Assembly (NCBI GenBank): GCA_002189035.1
Contig: CM007991.1
Location: 1,860,001 to 1,924,000 of the forward strand
Origin: Utricularia gibba
Taxonomy: Eukaryota; Streptophyta; Magnoliopsida; Lamiales; Lentibulariaceae
Length of the DNA: 64,000 bases
Reading direction: 5' to 3'
A program made the translations under genes and the position numbers. Every line of letters begins with the position of its first letter. The first letter of the stretch is position 1. The notes beneath the pieces are model-generated. The model was given only the letters and a program-made list of their open reading frames with translations, did no database searches and was not told the origin of the DNA. Positions 33,808-46,113 of the stretch are shown in pieces.

Positions 33808-36800
33808 TTAACCAGATACCCACTTCCAAATGCCACCGGAACTCTCCTTGGGGGCGTTAGAAGTGAGCTCCATGTCACGTTCGAATGCCGATTTTTGGCT
33901 TCTCAGAGACTGAACCTCCTGTTCTAGTGATGGCATCGATTCCAGAATCCTCTTTAGCTCCTTTATCTGTGCCTGGTTTAGTAGAAAAACAAGGGTTTAG
34001 GGACTAGAAACCATTTCATGGCTGCAAGGCCAGTGCCACTAACCTCGAGTTTGGCGCATCTGGATCTCTCGGTAACAAGTTGTCCTTGCAGGGAAAGCAG
34101 TTCCTGAAATGAAGCGATTTGGTGAGGGGTGTGAAGAAGAATGGGTAGAATGCATCGGATTTGGGAGCACGGACCTTGGACAGTTCTGCATGTGTTTCAT
34201 TTGTTTCGTCGAGCTTGGTCTTGAGACCAGAGTTTTGAGCTGTAATGTCCGCTAGAGAGCGCTCCAATGCTCTGTTCTCCTCTTTGATTGCGTTTATTTC
34301 AGAAGAGAGATCCTTCTGGGACGTATCCATGGGTATCTCTTTAGGGTCCACATCTTCTTTGATGAACAAGTCGGAATTCTCAGCTTTTGCCAAGGCATAC
34401 GCTGCAGCAACAGAGGCAGCAGCTGCAGCTGCAGCCGGAGATTCCAATATCCTGGGATTTAATGAGGAGTCTCTTGGTTTGAGCCTCATGACAAATACCT
34501 AAGAGTGAAAAAGTGCAGAATCAAGATTAAGGCTTGGGCACAGAAACTAGAAGGAGTGAACAATCTGAAAAGAATCTAGCTATTCGAAGAGCATGTTTTT
34601 ACGCCAAGTACCCGCTCTACATTTTCTTGGAAGCCAACAGACCACAGAAAATAACAATAATACATACCTCATTGTAGTAATGTCCGTTGTAGCCACCAAA
34701 TGCAAGTAATAAATTCTCGCCACCAAGTAATGCAGATGATAAGCTGATTCCCTGAAGGATGCCATTAGTGATATTTATATGGAGAATAGCAGGGAATAAT
34801 CAAAATACAAAAGGAAGAACATGCTCTCATGTGAAAGAAAACTGATTAAATTGTGTGGGTAATAAATTCCATAGAGCACCAAGGCCTGAAATTTTTCCTC
34901 CAGCCTTCAATTGGTATTAAATCTCTCATTACCTCACTAGCAAGTGCATGTCTTTTTGGTACAGTTGTCACTACTGATACAGCAAGCTTGGACATATCAA
35001 TTGAGAGGGTCTCCAAGGCACCTGGACACATAAATGGTCCCGTATCACTTATAAATCAAAAGGCGAAGAAAACAAAACCTAGAGTGGAAACTCATTCGGG
35101 AAAACTAAAATCCAAGATTTAATTTACCGCTTGTATTATCTCCACCACCAACTACATAGCAGTTTCCTTCAATTGCAACAGCAGCATGTCCTGCCCGCGA
35201 AGAAACTGTATGGCCCAACATTTGTGGCTGCGACCACTCCATCTGTTCAAATTATACAATCATCTAAATTAAATGACAAGGTCGAATTCCATTTATCAGC
35301 AAGCAGTATGTATAGTTTCAGCATGCTTAAGATGGAAACACTAGAGAACACCCCATGCTTATGGGAAATCTAGCATACAAGAAAAAAGCTTACTGTTTGC
35401 AAATCCAGCAGGTGGAGGTCATTGAAAAACAATGAATGCGAGCATCCACCAAAGATAAGAAGATATCTTTCAGCATGCAGTGCAGCTGTGTGATCATATC
35501 TAGGAGTTGGCGGCTTCTGACTGTCAAGAGGAATAATTGTTACGAAAAGCTAAACCCAAGTCATATACACGCAGTCAAGAAAATGGGATGGAATACATAG
35601 TATCTACAGCTTTCCATGTCATTGTCTCCAAATCAAGGACATGGATATCATTCAACAATCTCCTTTTCCAGTCTTCTCCACCAAACATGACAAGTTGAGA
35701 ACCAAACAACGTAACAGTTTGTCCACTGCGTGCTATCTGAAGAATTCCCAAAAATAAACTTACTTGTCTTTGTCGAATCTTTCAAAAAAAAAAAAAGAGG
35801 AAAAAAACTTGATGAAATAAAAACATCATTCAGAAACTTGGATCACGAAGATCAATATCTCCCTATTGGAATCTTCATTAATGAATGATTTAGTTAAACA
35901 GAACTATACTGGTGCAAGAAAGAATAAGTGCTAAAAAGAAAAAAAAAACATTATTACCGGCACTTCCCCTGTGGTTTCAATGGTTCCGCAGGTATGCAAT
36001 TCAAGATCAATGAATCTTACTACAGAGAATAAAGCACAATGTTAGGAAACAAAAGGCCAAGTGTCTTGGAAACAAACGACTCACATGGAAAGATAAGATA
36101 TTCACTATATAGGATTCAAAGGCCTGAATGGAAACACTGTTAGGCATGTCTCAGATCTTGCATAAACGAACCTGTCACCTTGTCATTTGCATTCTTAGTA
36201 AGACCAGCGACAAGAAGAATCTTCGTTCCCCATTTAATCTGAATATCAAAACAATCATCATTATAAAAAACCAGATGACGGAAACTCGTAAATGTCACAA
36301 AACAAAAGTATCAGTAAGCAAAATCCTATTATCAAGCGAATGAAATCTAGGATACCCAGCATACCATGCTATGTCCAGAGGTAGCTAGAAAAACATGGGC
36401 AGGCACACCATCCTTACTGTCCGCGTCATTGGCTTCCATTTTGAGTTTTATGGTAGACCACGAAAGATTTTTCAGATCAAAAGCCTAAATGCAGGAAAAC
36501 ATATTTCCAAAAAAATAAATTAATTTTAAAAGTTAATGAAAATGAAAAATCACAAAAATTGAAGTACCTGAACATCAGATAAGTATCTACCATTTCGACT
36601 TCCTCCCATGATGTATAGTTTCTCATCAACAACAGTTGCCGCATGCTACAATCAGGAATGAATGCATGTTCAGCAGGTAGTCAAAAGACCAAAATTTTAT
36701 GAAAAATAATATTCTGAGAGTTTCTTCATAGTTTAATATCACCTTGTAACGAACAGCTGGGCGTGGACCGGATACTGGCAGCTCTACCCACTGATCATAG

Positions 36801-36838
36801 GATAAATCCAAGAGCCAATTCTCAGCATCTGACCCCAT
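33808..36838 (-). CDS. Kelch-repeat protein with C-terminal coiled coil
   Basis: Beta-propeller protein related to the kelch half of plant acyl-CoA-binding ACBP4/5 and closest to the gene I remember as Arabidopsis At5g04420. Thirteen exons: 36838-36743, 36645-36568, 36484-36365, 36238-36172, 36019-35958, 35736-35597, 35520-35394, 35242-35128, 35021-34933, 34751-34668, 34498-34175, 34103-34044, 33972-33808, giving 508 residues, all in phase. The N-terminus is YDQWVELPVSGPRPAVRYK. Kelch motifs include KLYIMGGSRNGRYLSDVQ, QLVMFGGEDWKRRLLNDIH, YLLIFGGCSHSLFFNDLH, YVVGGGDN and LLLAFGGYNGHYYNE. An alanine-rich linker then leads to a coiled coil from about residue 390, ending GGIWKWVSG. There is no acyl-CoA-binding domain at the N-terminus. 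Exon 4 needs the donor ACAG|GTTCG, not the nearer AAG|GTGACA, to keep frame. Confidence 0.93.
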
Positions 36839-37744
36839 GATTTACCCGATTTCAGGTGCACCACCTTGAGAAAGCAAATACTAGACATTCAAATTAAAGA
36901 AAAAATGACAAAAATCAAAATGAAGAATTCTAACTGCCTGCGCTAATCAATTTCGCACCAAGAAAATCTATGACGATTTACCATTGGTTTTCTAAACCCT
37001 AAGCAGCATACACGACAGCGTCGGAAATGCTAAAACTCGTACATTTATACTACTATGTTCCAAGATTTTCAACAGCATCATAATCTAATCTCAAAAAACT
37101 TTCTCCTTCAAAGAGACAATACAGGAATAGTAAATCAGATGCATGTACTCAAAACTAGCTCACAGGGTCTCCTCTCAGAAACACACAGCATTCTCAACCA
37201 TAAAACCTCCACATCCCCGCTGTCAACCCAAAAATGGAGTGATCAAACATGATGCATGGAAACCGACAGGAATGAAAACGCATCAAATAACTTGCGACTG
37301 AAGAAACAGAAAAGCCGTAAAATCCAACTTGGGATCAATCAAAAGGATCAATGAGCCAGATCCGTTGTGCCGGTGAGTGAGCAGATCGGATCGGGACTAG
37401 CGTGAACGGAGGACGAAGAGCAGTCACCCGCCCGAGAAATGCGAAAGATCAAACAGTACTCACAGCAGCGGCAAAAAAGTCAGTTGACCGAAGAAAGTCC
37501 CACCTGGCTCTGAGAAAGTGAGTAATGGGCGACCGACGATCTCCCTCTCTAACCGTTAATTTTGCCCAAATTGATTTGAGTAAACGCTTTTCTCTTTTCC
37601 TGATAAATACAATTTTAACCCTCATATTTACTATTGCATCCTTGGAGATTTACATGTTTTCAATACTACCCCTACAATTACAAGAATTCAGATTCTCCGT
37701 CCGTACACGCAGAAAAGAACTGCTCATCGTTGAAGACGATCCTT
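36839..37744. other. Kelch gene leader/promoter
   Basis: The probable 5' UTR of the kelch gene lies here, possibly with an intron between about 36860 and 37500. Open frames are short and not recognised. Confidence 0.4.
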
Positions 37745-38010
37745 TCAAGAGTCGGAGAATTTGGTAGCCGCTTTCGTTCCTTCTGAAACGGCATATTTCA
37801 GAGCTCACGTGGAATCTCATCGAGAAGTAATCCCGGTGGTCTTGTTGTAGCGGGCGTGTCTCGAAGCCTCCTGAGCCAATTTCTCAAAATCGTCACTGAT
37901 ACGGCGCTGTTCATGATAGCTTGGATGAACTTGCTTCAGAGCTTTGAAGATGTAAATCTTCTAGGGTTCGAAGCTCCTCTTGCTTTGTTTCTTCTTTTTG
38001 TCACGGACAA
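37745..38010 (-). pseudogene. Decayed histone H2B copy
   Basis: Minus-strand translation shows successive H2B segments in broken frames: DKKKKQSKRSFEP, an in-frame stop where Thr-Tyr is expected, then [13 protein letters not shown] (about 37960-37922). About ten codons corresponding to the next H2B segment are then missing, followed by AIMNS in another frame and [16 protein letters not shown]. After further stops comes AVSEGTKAATKFSDS and a stop at 37745. The order matches the H2B histone fold and C-terminal helix, and no intron is visible. It has stops, at least one deletion and frameshifts, so it cannot make H2B. A retroposed copy is possible, but plant H2B genes usually lack introns anyway. 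Confidence 0.85.
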
Positions 38011-38219
38011 AGGCCCCTGCAGTTTTTGTTCGGACCTCTCTCGAAGCCAATCCATGGCTTCATAGTTCATCGCTGAGATCCTCTTGTATCCCCACTTCTA
38101 GGACTAGGCCTCGAAATCCTCTTGTAATTTCAGGATTCCTTGACACTGATTTGGTATGGGGATGCAGCTTCCATGGCGAACACAATATCATGTGATACAA
38201 CAAGAGTGGATTCTCCACT

Positions 38220-38695
38220 TCAGACTATGACCTCGGACCAACCATTGAGATAGGGATCACCGTTGTGCCTGCAGAACAACTTTGAGTCCTCCACAGCAGC
38301 CTTCTTGTATCTCATGAGCAGGTCTGCATTGAGGTTCCCTTTTCCTTCCACCCATTCCTGCGAACCTAATTCAATCAACTGGGTCACAAGTGCCAGCAGG
38401 AACCCTCACACCATGTTCTTGTACTATGTTTTCTGAAATTGCCATGCCATACGTTGCAACCCACAACAAACCCTTCTGATTCCTGCTTGCAGACTTGGTG
38501 TCTTGCTTGAGACGTTGTAGTTGGTAAAGGATACCAAGCTTGGGCGTCAGGAGATCCATCAAGGCAGCCGACTGGGACAGATAAGAAGATCTGAACGGGA
38601 CAGGACAGCTAAGCTTTGTGACCCTACGGCTGCCTTGATCATACCATACCCTCCGGTCGATGAACAAACGGTGATCATAAGTTTCTGCAATAATT
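38220..38695 (-). pseudogene. Unrecognised coding-like relic
   Basis: A minus-strand frame stays open from about 38695 to 38370 and reads like protein (ETYDHRLFIDRRVWYDQ, then LTPKLGILYQLQRLKQD, GLLWVATYGMAISENIVQEH). Near 38400 sense continues in another frame (ALVTQLIELGSQEWVEGKG, NADLLMRYKKAAVED, FCRHNGDPYLNGWSEVIV) to a stop at 38220. Composition and hydrophobic pattern look like real protein, but I do not recognise the family and see no clean start or intron to join the halves. It could be a pseudogene next to the H2B relic, or the 3' exons of an unrecognised gene. Confidence 0.4.
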
Positions 38696-40250
38696 TATGA
38701 TGAACAGCAAGTATCCAAATAGGAATACATCCACGTGCAAGCCCATGAGTAGCCTCAATAATTGAAATAGACATACGAAAAGGAAGAAGATCTCGCCGTA
38801 CTCGAACAATTAACACAAAATACAATAAACAAGAGTCCGTCCGTCAAGATCAGCGGCGTACCTGCCCCCATGGTGCTCTCACCCGGCCCCTACATCCTTC
38901 CCTCCACGACTTCGTGTTGCGCAAATTGCGTATTTAAAATGCCGCTTCTCGGAACTGGCTTCTCTACCGCCGCGCCGCAGCATCCTCTTCCCCAGTCGGT
39001 GTCGCCGCGTCGGAGAAGGTAAAGTAATCGCAAATCCCCTCTGCTTTCGCTTCTTTCTTCAGCCACGGTTACCTGAAAACGGTGGTTAGGGTTCCGATGA
39101 GGCGGTTGATTACCCAATCAGTAATTATGATTTAATTGAAAGTGCGGACCATCTTTGACATTAATCCGCTTCCTTGTCATGGCGTCACGATGCAAGAATG
39201 TTGTTGTCGGGCACAGCAAGAAGGACGAGTTGCTCCTCCGGCGTGCAATTTGTGTTGCATTTCGCATGGTCATTAATAGGATCATAAAGTTCAAAATTGA
39301 CACCAAAGCAAAGTGTGCGCATGCTGGAATTACATCCTTTTTTTAATTACAATTAATCATTAAAATTAATCATTGCACAGGCCAAGCTTGACTCTGTGTT
39401 TATGAGTAATTAAATATTTACTTTCATATTTAACTAATTTAATATTCATTTCATAGACCAAACTTAGCCTTAAATTTAAAACAGTATAGTGTTGACTATT
39501 CTCTTATAATCATTTTTAAAATATTATTAATTATTTTGTATTTTAAAATATAAATATATATATTAATATGTACTGAAAAAGAAAAATTGAGGTGAGAGCA
39601 GTTTAGTTTGTAAGAAGATATAATATATATATTTTTTTCACCTTCACTTCCTCCTAATTTCGTGCTGTGTTTGTTGCCTCAATCCTCTCCCGTTCCGGGA
39701 ATGCTTCTTCGATTTGCTTTTCCTTTTCTTTCAGTTCGATTCTTGGGTGGGGATGGATCTGCGTACGTGAATATATGTATTGTTCTTGGGGGGAAAATGG
39801 CTCGATTTTCTGGAATTTTTTCTTGTTTTCGCGAAGAATAAGGCTCGATAACCACCACGTTTAGTTTTTGTTTTTTTCCGGATCAGTTGTGAACCCCTTG
39901 GTAGGATTCGATTTCTTTTCCATCTTCCGTATTTCTTTTTTGTTTCACTATAATTTCTTGTTATGTGGTTATCTCCTTGAAATGTTCTTATTGGTGGATT
40001 TTGCTTGATCAGGTGGTTTTCTTGGTACAAGTGGCTCAGGGGATAATTGGATTCCTTCTATGATATTTTTTGCATCAAGCTCCGTCTTTTGACTTGTGTT
40101 GTGTTTGGGTTTTGGAAATGTATTTCCTGCGAAGAAATAATAGGTTAAAATGGCTTTTCGATGGTTCTGGTCGGAGTTCCAGTTCTACTACTTTATGTTG
40201 GTGGTGAAGGTTGGTGGTGGAATTGCAAGTTTTTTCAAGGCTTCTCAGGC
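38696..40250. other. Spacer and RING gene 5' leader
   Basis: Region 38870-39120 is GC-richer with no recognised product. Region 39340-39640 is very AT-rich. From about 39660 to 40250 the sequence looks like the 5' UTR of the RING gene, with an intron ending at CTTCTCAG just before the start codon. Confidence 0.4.
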
Positions 40251-43200
40251 ATGGATGGTGTTGGTCAACAGTTGCAACAGAAGCCTGCGGCTCCGGAGCA
40301 TGATAGTACCTCTGAATTTCGGAGGGGTTATGACGAGTTGATGTGTGGAGATTATGATGATTACTTGTCTTTTGCTTCGTGTAGCTCCCCTAGAACGAGT
40401 ACTACTGAGAATGAAGAGGATGATGGGGAGCAGTTGATTCGGAGGAGGAGATCGGATCTGGATGGAGATGACCTGGCCGAGTCTTCTGCTGCAAGGAGGC
40501 GCCACTCGAGAATTTTGAGCATGTTGGCTGCTGAGCAGGCACAACAAATGATCACTACTATGGAGAGAAGGAATCGTGAGTCAGAGCTGATGGCACTGGC
40601 ACGCTTGCATACGGTTTCAATGCTTGATTCCTCATTCTTGAGTGAATCTCATTCTCCAACTTCTAGACGCCAGGGAAATTTGGAGGGGCTCAGCACTCGG
40701 GCCTCATCTATTCTGCAAATGTGGCGAGAGTTGGAAGATGAGCACCGTGCACGGGAAAGGGTAAGAGAGAGACTAAGGCATCAAAGAAATCCAACTACCA
40801 ACTCAAGAGCATCTGCTGTCATGTCCGAAAGCAGAGAAGGTAATAATCAGAATAATCGGCGTGATGGTAGTGAGATTGGAAGTCATTATTCTACTTGGTC
40901 CCATGATCAGATGCCTGCGCAAGATAGGATTAGGAACAATGAGAATGGGACTCATGAGCAATCTGCTGATCTTGTTGAAGTGGAGAGGGAAAGGGTGAGA
41001 CAAATTGTTCGTGGATGGATGGAGAGTGGTATTGGCGATACTTCCTCTAATGTCATGCAAAGGAACGATAGTCCCAGAGCTGAATGGCTGGGGGAAACAG
41101 AGCGGAGAGGGTCAGGATTGTGAGGGAGTTGATGCAAATGACTAGTCAGCAAAGGGGATCTCGAACTGGACGAAGGGATTCACGGAACACAGAACCTGTT
41201 ACTCGTGCTGATAATGCCGTTCAAGACTCTGCTGCTAACCATGTTGAACACCAACCAGCACGTGCACATAGAGATGTGTTGAGGTTGAGAGGGCGGCAAG
41301 CCATGCGTGATCTTCTTGTTAGAAATGAAAGGGAAAGACATCTTGAACTTCAGAGCCTACTTGAGTATCGTGCAGTTTCTGGTTTTGCTCACCGCAATCG
41401 TATTCAGGTGATCTAAACTAGTTTATGCAAGTGCAAGTTGACAAGACTTATCATTGCCTTGATCATCAAACACATTTAATCGATTGCTATTATTTACTTT
41501 TTGAGTGCTCTTATGACCAATGTTACCAGCAGAAATTTCAGGACTACCTTGGAAATATATTAAGCAAGAACTAGTTATAGCTCATTTATTTGAGTGTTAC
41601 AAGATTATTATTAATGTTGTCATTGCTCTTTTCATTGGCCTCATTTTCCATGTTTACTTTTTTCTTCATATTTTAATGATCTTGATTTCTCTGCCTTGAA
41701 GTTGCAAGAGTTATTTTTTTCATGATCACTTATCTTAGGCAGTTTACCTCCACAACATAGCTTATTAGTAGTCTATCATACCTGCCTCTACCATCACGTT
41801 TGAACATCATTTTTGAAATCAAACGTAATTTACTTTTTTAAAATCTTTATGTTATTCGCTTTATTTTTTTAGGGATTGTAAATCGTATCGTTTGATTTTT
41901 CAGTCACTACTTAGGGGAAGATTTTTGAGAAATGACAGACCTACTGAGGAAGAGAGATTACCTTCAACAACGGCGAGTGAGTTAAATCTGTTGAGACAGG
42001 GACAGACAGTATCTGAACTGAGGTATCATTTAGTCCACATTTTCACTGGCAACTCTTGTCTGCTTTGAAATTTTTTACTTAGGACTCTTCTGCTGAGCAT
42101 GTGTAAAATGTCTTCTTTTTTAGCTTCTTTAAAGTCAATTATTTCACTGAAATTACCTTAAATGTTCTGTAATTTTTTTTATTCAGAGAAGGATTCCGCC
42201 TCAATTCTGACAATGTTCTCCATGGGGAAGTAAATGACCACTCTGAAATTTCACCTAATAGTGACAATGAAGATTCTGAAAATCAGCCAACTAACACAGT
42301 TGTATCACATGAGGTTCTCAATGATGGTTTTTTTGAGGAGACTCGTATTCAATCACAGGATCAGATTGATACTATTGATGGAAATATGAATGTTAATATT
42401 GCAACTCAAGATTCTGGCCCTCATGAACAAGCAAATTTTCATCGGCATATGGCTGAAACCGAGGGGGACAGACCACAACCAACTCCTAATGAATCAGTTC
42501 GTGAATGGCCCTTTGAAGCATTTGCTATTGATGCTACAGCAAGAGATCAGTCTCATCAAGCTGATCAAGTTCGGCGTGAGGATAGAACACAGGAAGTTAT
42601 GACAGATAATTGGTCAGAAGGCCCTCTGGATCCTCCTAGAATTCGAAGATCTGTTCCACATAGAAGACTCACGAGATTCCACCCACCTGATGATGATAAT
42701 GTGTACAGCATGGAGCTCAGGGAGCTCCTAAGCAGGTCAGCGTCTTTTTTTTATGCTACCAGCATTCATTTTTTTTTTTAATTTTCTTTCAACCGACACA
42801 CATCTTGTGCTATAGGAGAAGTGTCTCAAATCTTCTTCGTAGTGGTTTCCGTGAGAGCCTAGATCAGCTTATTCAGTCATATGCGGAAAGACGAGGAAGG
42901 GCTAACATTGATTGGGATCTCCATCGAAACTTGCCTCTTCCTGTAGCTCAAAGAGACCAGGATCGGCAGAGGGTTGAGCCAAGTGAAGATCAACGTGATG
43001 CTCCTGAAGGAGCTTCATTGGTGTTGCCAACACCTCCAGTGCCACCATCACGACCCCTTTGGCATCATGAGCTGCATCACTCTGCTTGGGCTCATCACAA
43101 TCATCGCCTGGAAGTTGTAAGTCAGCATCTCAACAGGAGAAGCAACTTACTTTTTAACTTGAATTGGGAAAGTGGTTTTTTAAATTTGGACTCTTCTGCA

Positions 43201-43972
43201 TCATGGATCTGGGTATTGTTTCATGTTTTCTCCGAAAGTGTTTTAATCCGTGGTAATATTTCTACGTTCAGTTGTAGAATGGGTTTATGATCATCTGAAG
43301 TATCTCACACGCATTAAATTGTTTATTTTTAGGATTAGTAGGTTCATTCCATAGATCTCCTTGTATGATGATCTGTTCAGCTGAAATTTCTTGCCGAAAT
43401 TTTGTAGGACTGGGAAGTGATTAATGACTTAAGAACTGATGTAGCGAAGATTCAACAAGGCATGAATCACATGCAGAGGATGTTGGAGGCTTGTATGGAC
43501 ATGCAGCTGGAGCTCCAACGCTCGGTCAGACAGGAAGTTTCCGCTGCTCTTAATCGTTCAACTGGTGCACGTGGTAAGATCCTCATGCTATCATGTCATT
43601 CCACAATATACCGCCTGCTAATCCTGCGCATCAATTTTTCTAAGCCAAAAAATGTGTCGTCACTGTTATTTGTCATAGGGTCTGCTGAGACGTCAGAAGA
43701 TGGATCGAAATGGTGTGAGGTTAGGAAGGGAATCTGCTGTGTTTGCTGTGATAACCAAATTGATGCCCTGTTGTACAGGTCTGTCAGTCAACCTGATTTC
43801 CTCTTGTTTGAGTTTCTGTTTCAACTTTTTATCTTCTCTGTCCGTTTCTCTCAGATGTGGGCACATGTGCACTTGCTCAAAGTGCGCGAATGAGCTGGTC
43901 CGTGGAGGGGGAAAATGCCCGCTGTGTCGAGCACCAATCGTGGAGGTGATTAGAGCTTACTCCATACTGTAA
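40251..43972 (+). CDS. Large C-terminal RING-finger E3 ligase (At5g04460-like)
   Basis: Exons 40251-41407, 41904-42022, 42187-42735, 42816-43116, 43408-43573, 43679-43778, 43855-43972 give about 836 residues once one missing base is allowed. The start [10 protein letters not shown] and following [20 protein letters not shown] match the plant family. The middle is rich in Arg, Glu and Ser with helical motifs ([28 protein letters not shown]). The C3HC4 RING is at the extreme C-terminus: [20 protein letters not shown], then [10 protein letters not shown] and [13 protein letters not shown] coiled segment ([19 protein letters not shown]) lies before it. Frame breaks near 41104, where GAGCGGAGAGGG replaces the expected GAGCGGGAGAGGG ([12 protein letters not shown]); see findings. 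Substrate unknown. Confidence 0.9.
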
Positions 43973-44343
43973 AAAGCTAGTTACATAGAAAAAGCATTGA
44001 ATAAGCAGTTGCTGTGGTACGGAGTCGCTGAGAGATGGTGGAGCTGTGGATCGTTTGTTCTGTGGGGGCTCCCCGGACTTGTCGGGTTATATATAGCTTT
44101 AGTAGTCATCAGTCTCTGTTTTCCCTAATCCTGACTATAAATTAAACTGGCTTGTTTGGAAACAAATGGCTACTGCTAACTGTTACCCTCATTCATTGGT
44201 AAATATTAATGTAGCATGTATTCTTTATGGGCCATTTTATGCTTGTTGTTTTGTCAAAGAATACCATGCTTTCCTTTCCATGAATTTCAAGTGAAAACTG
44301 AAGTCTCAAATACATTGTGGCTATCTACAGACACCTGCATCTG
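43973..44343. other. Convergent 3' ends
   Basis: This is the gap between the RING gene (+) and the mTERF gene (-) stops, presumed 3' UTRs. Nothing else is seen. Confidence 0.5.
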
Positions 44344-46113
44344 CTAAAGAGAGCAAGTCTCTACTTGAGAAGAATATACTTTTCTCCTCATGCTCTTCCA
44401 GTACTCCACTGCCCTAGGATGAGAATTTACATGACTCATAAAAAATCTTTTGTCAGAGGTTGACAGGAGAGTGCTTAATGCCAACTTCTCATCCACCATT
44501 CCTCTTTCTTTGAGCCATTTAAACATTTCGAGTCTAATCTTCACTCTTTCAACTGCGTATGAGATGATCCTGGGATGTGTAAGAATGTCAGACAGAGAGT
44601 ACCCCAATTCATTAACAAAGAAGTTGATCTTTTTCTCTATAACTTCCTTGGACTGGTTCAAAATCTGAGGAGTTGATTTCACAATCTGTACTGCTTCCTC
44701 TCGACTCAAACCCATCCTTGTGAGAGAATGGAATCGTTCATGAAGCTCCAATCCGTTGCCTCTGAGTTTTCTCAACGCCAACTCCATTTCTTTCGAGTTC
44801 TGCTCGATGCCTACGCTCAGTAAAAACTCGGTTTTCATTGTTCTTACCCTTAAACTCCTCTTTTCTTCCTGTATTGGTTGCACTCTTACATGAAGAACCC
44901 AGGTCTTTAACACCTCCGGATTTTCCCTGACAATTTTACACACCCTTTCCTTGCCACAGTTAAGGAGAGTCAGTAAACTATTCATAGTTTTCAACTCACA
45001 TGACCCCAAAATCACTGAGTGCTTACGAACAATGTTACCAACATCTGGGATTGCCATTCCAATTTCACCAAGGAACTTGTAGCAGTTACGCATATTAGTG
45101 GCGAATTTTGAGACTGATACGTTTGGAAAATGAAGAAGTGCATTTTGGGTATCTTCCAATCTGCACCCAAGCTTCAATAAGAATCCAATAAATGAGAATG
45201 TAGCCTGCCCAGAGAGCTCAAGTAAAAGGCAGGGATGCTTCATATACACTTTCTTTTGAATGCCCTTACTCAAACCCAAATCACTTAAGAATGACATAAG
45301 ATCAAGGATATGCTCCCAATTGTACGAATCATCTACTGAGATATGCTTCTCTAGCCAGCCGTTTTCAATTCCTAATGTCTCCAATCTGTTGAGTAGCTCA
45401 ACGAGCTCCTGATTCATCTTCCCTGTCAAGAGATATGGACTTGAAGCAATAAGTTTAATGATGAGAGACTGCTTCAACTCCAAGTTCTTGAAAAATTGAA
45501 GCTTTGAATTTAAAACACCATGTTGAAAATGAAAAACCTCCGCGGCTTCTCTATATATCTTCCCAATTCTATTTCTGGGAACACCATAATCACAAAGAAC
45601 ATGGTAGTTATTCAACAGCAATTGATCTTCATTTAAGAACATCAAATTTCGAGGAAGATAGCAAAAGTATTCAGACGGCTCCAGGCCTATACTCTCAAAA
45701 AAGGGCTCAAACTCATTCACAGGGTGGTATCTCAAGAACCGGGTCAATGCACTGCCAATTCTGTCATCTTTCACAACAACTCTTTTTGTCAAGGAATCAA
45801 AAAATTCTGGAGCATTTTTGCTCATATTCTCAGCATCCAAAAACTGCAAACCCCTAGTTGAATGGAAGTACTCCAATAGAGCAGACTGAGCTTCATTTCT
45901 CGCGATTCGGGATCTCTTAGCAAGCTCACAGAGAGTTCCATCACTCCTCAGATTAGTAGCACTTCCAGAGGCAGAAAATCTTGCCCTTTGTGAGTAATAG
46001 TACGAAGCATCAAGAAAAGTAGATGATTTTGAAAATGAGGAATCACTACAGCCACATGCTATAGAAAGCTTCCTCAGTACATGAGTAATTCTGAATATTT
46101 GCACACCATTCAT
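44344..46113 (-). CDS. MTEF18-like mitochondrial mTERF protein
   Basis: Intronless gene of 589 codons. mTERF proteins are helical-repeat nucleic-acid binders acting in organelle gene expression; MTEF18 (SHOT1) of Arabidopsis is mitochondrial. The first ~60 residues are basic/Ser-rich (HVLRKLSIACGCSDSSF), consistent with a presequence. The family segments SALLEYFHSTRGLQFLDAEN, FFESIGLEPSEYFCYLPRN and VLCDYGVPRNRIGKIYREA are followed by mTERF repeats with the usual pattern (GIQKKVYMKHPCLL, VGNIVRKHSVILG, EEAVQIVKSTPQILNQS, LSDILTHPRIISYAVER). The length and single exon match the family. Mitochondrial targeting is inferred from homology. Confidence 0.92.
   Translation of the reverse strand: MNGVQIFRITHVLRKLSIACGCSDSSFSKSSTFLDASYYYSQRARFSASGSATNLRSDGTLCELAKRSRIARNEAQSALLEYFHSTRGLQFLDAENMSKNAPEFFDSLTKRVVVKDDRIGSALTRFLRYHPVNEFEPFFESIGLEPSEYFCYLPRNLMFLNEDQLLLNNYHVLCDYGVPRNRIGKIYREAAEVFHFQHGVLNSKLQFFKNLELKQSLIIKLIASSPYLLTGKMNQELVELLNRLETLGIENGWLEKHISVDDSYNWEHILDLMSFLSDLGLSKGIQKKVYMKHPCLLLELSGQATFSFIGFLLKLGCRLEDTQNALLHFPNVSVSKFATNMRNCYKFLGEIGMAIPDVGNIVRKHSVILGSCELKTMNSLLTLLNCGKERVCKIVRENPEVLKTWVLHVRVQPIQEEKRSLRVRTMKTEFLLSVGIEQNSKEMELALRKLRGNGLELHERFHSLTRMGLSREEAVQIVKSTPQILNQSKEVIEKKINFFVNELGYSLSDILTHPRIISYAVERVKIRLEMFKWLKERGMVDEKLALSTLLSTSDKRFFMSHVNSHPRAVEYWKSMRRKVYSSQVETCSL

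Noticed and set aside
36010-36185. Apparent frame loss between kelch exons 4 and 5
   Set aside because: Using the donor ACAG|GTTCG instead of AAG|GTGACA restores the frame and gives the family sequence.
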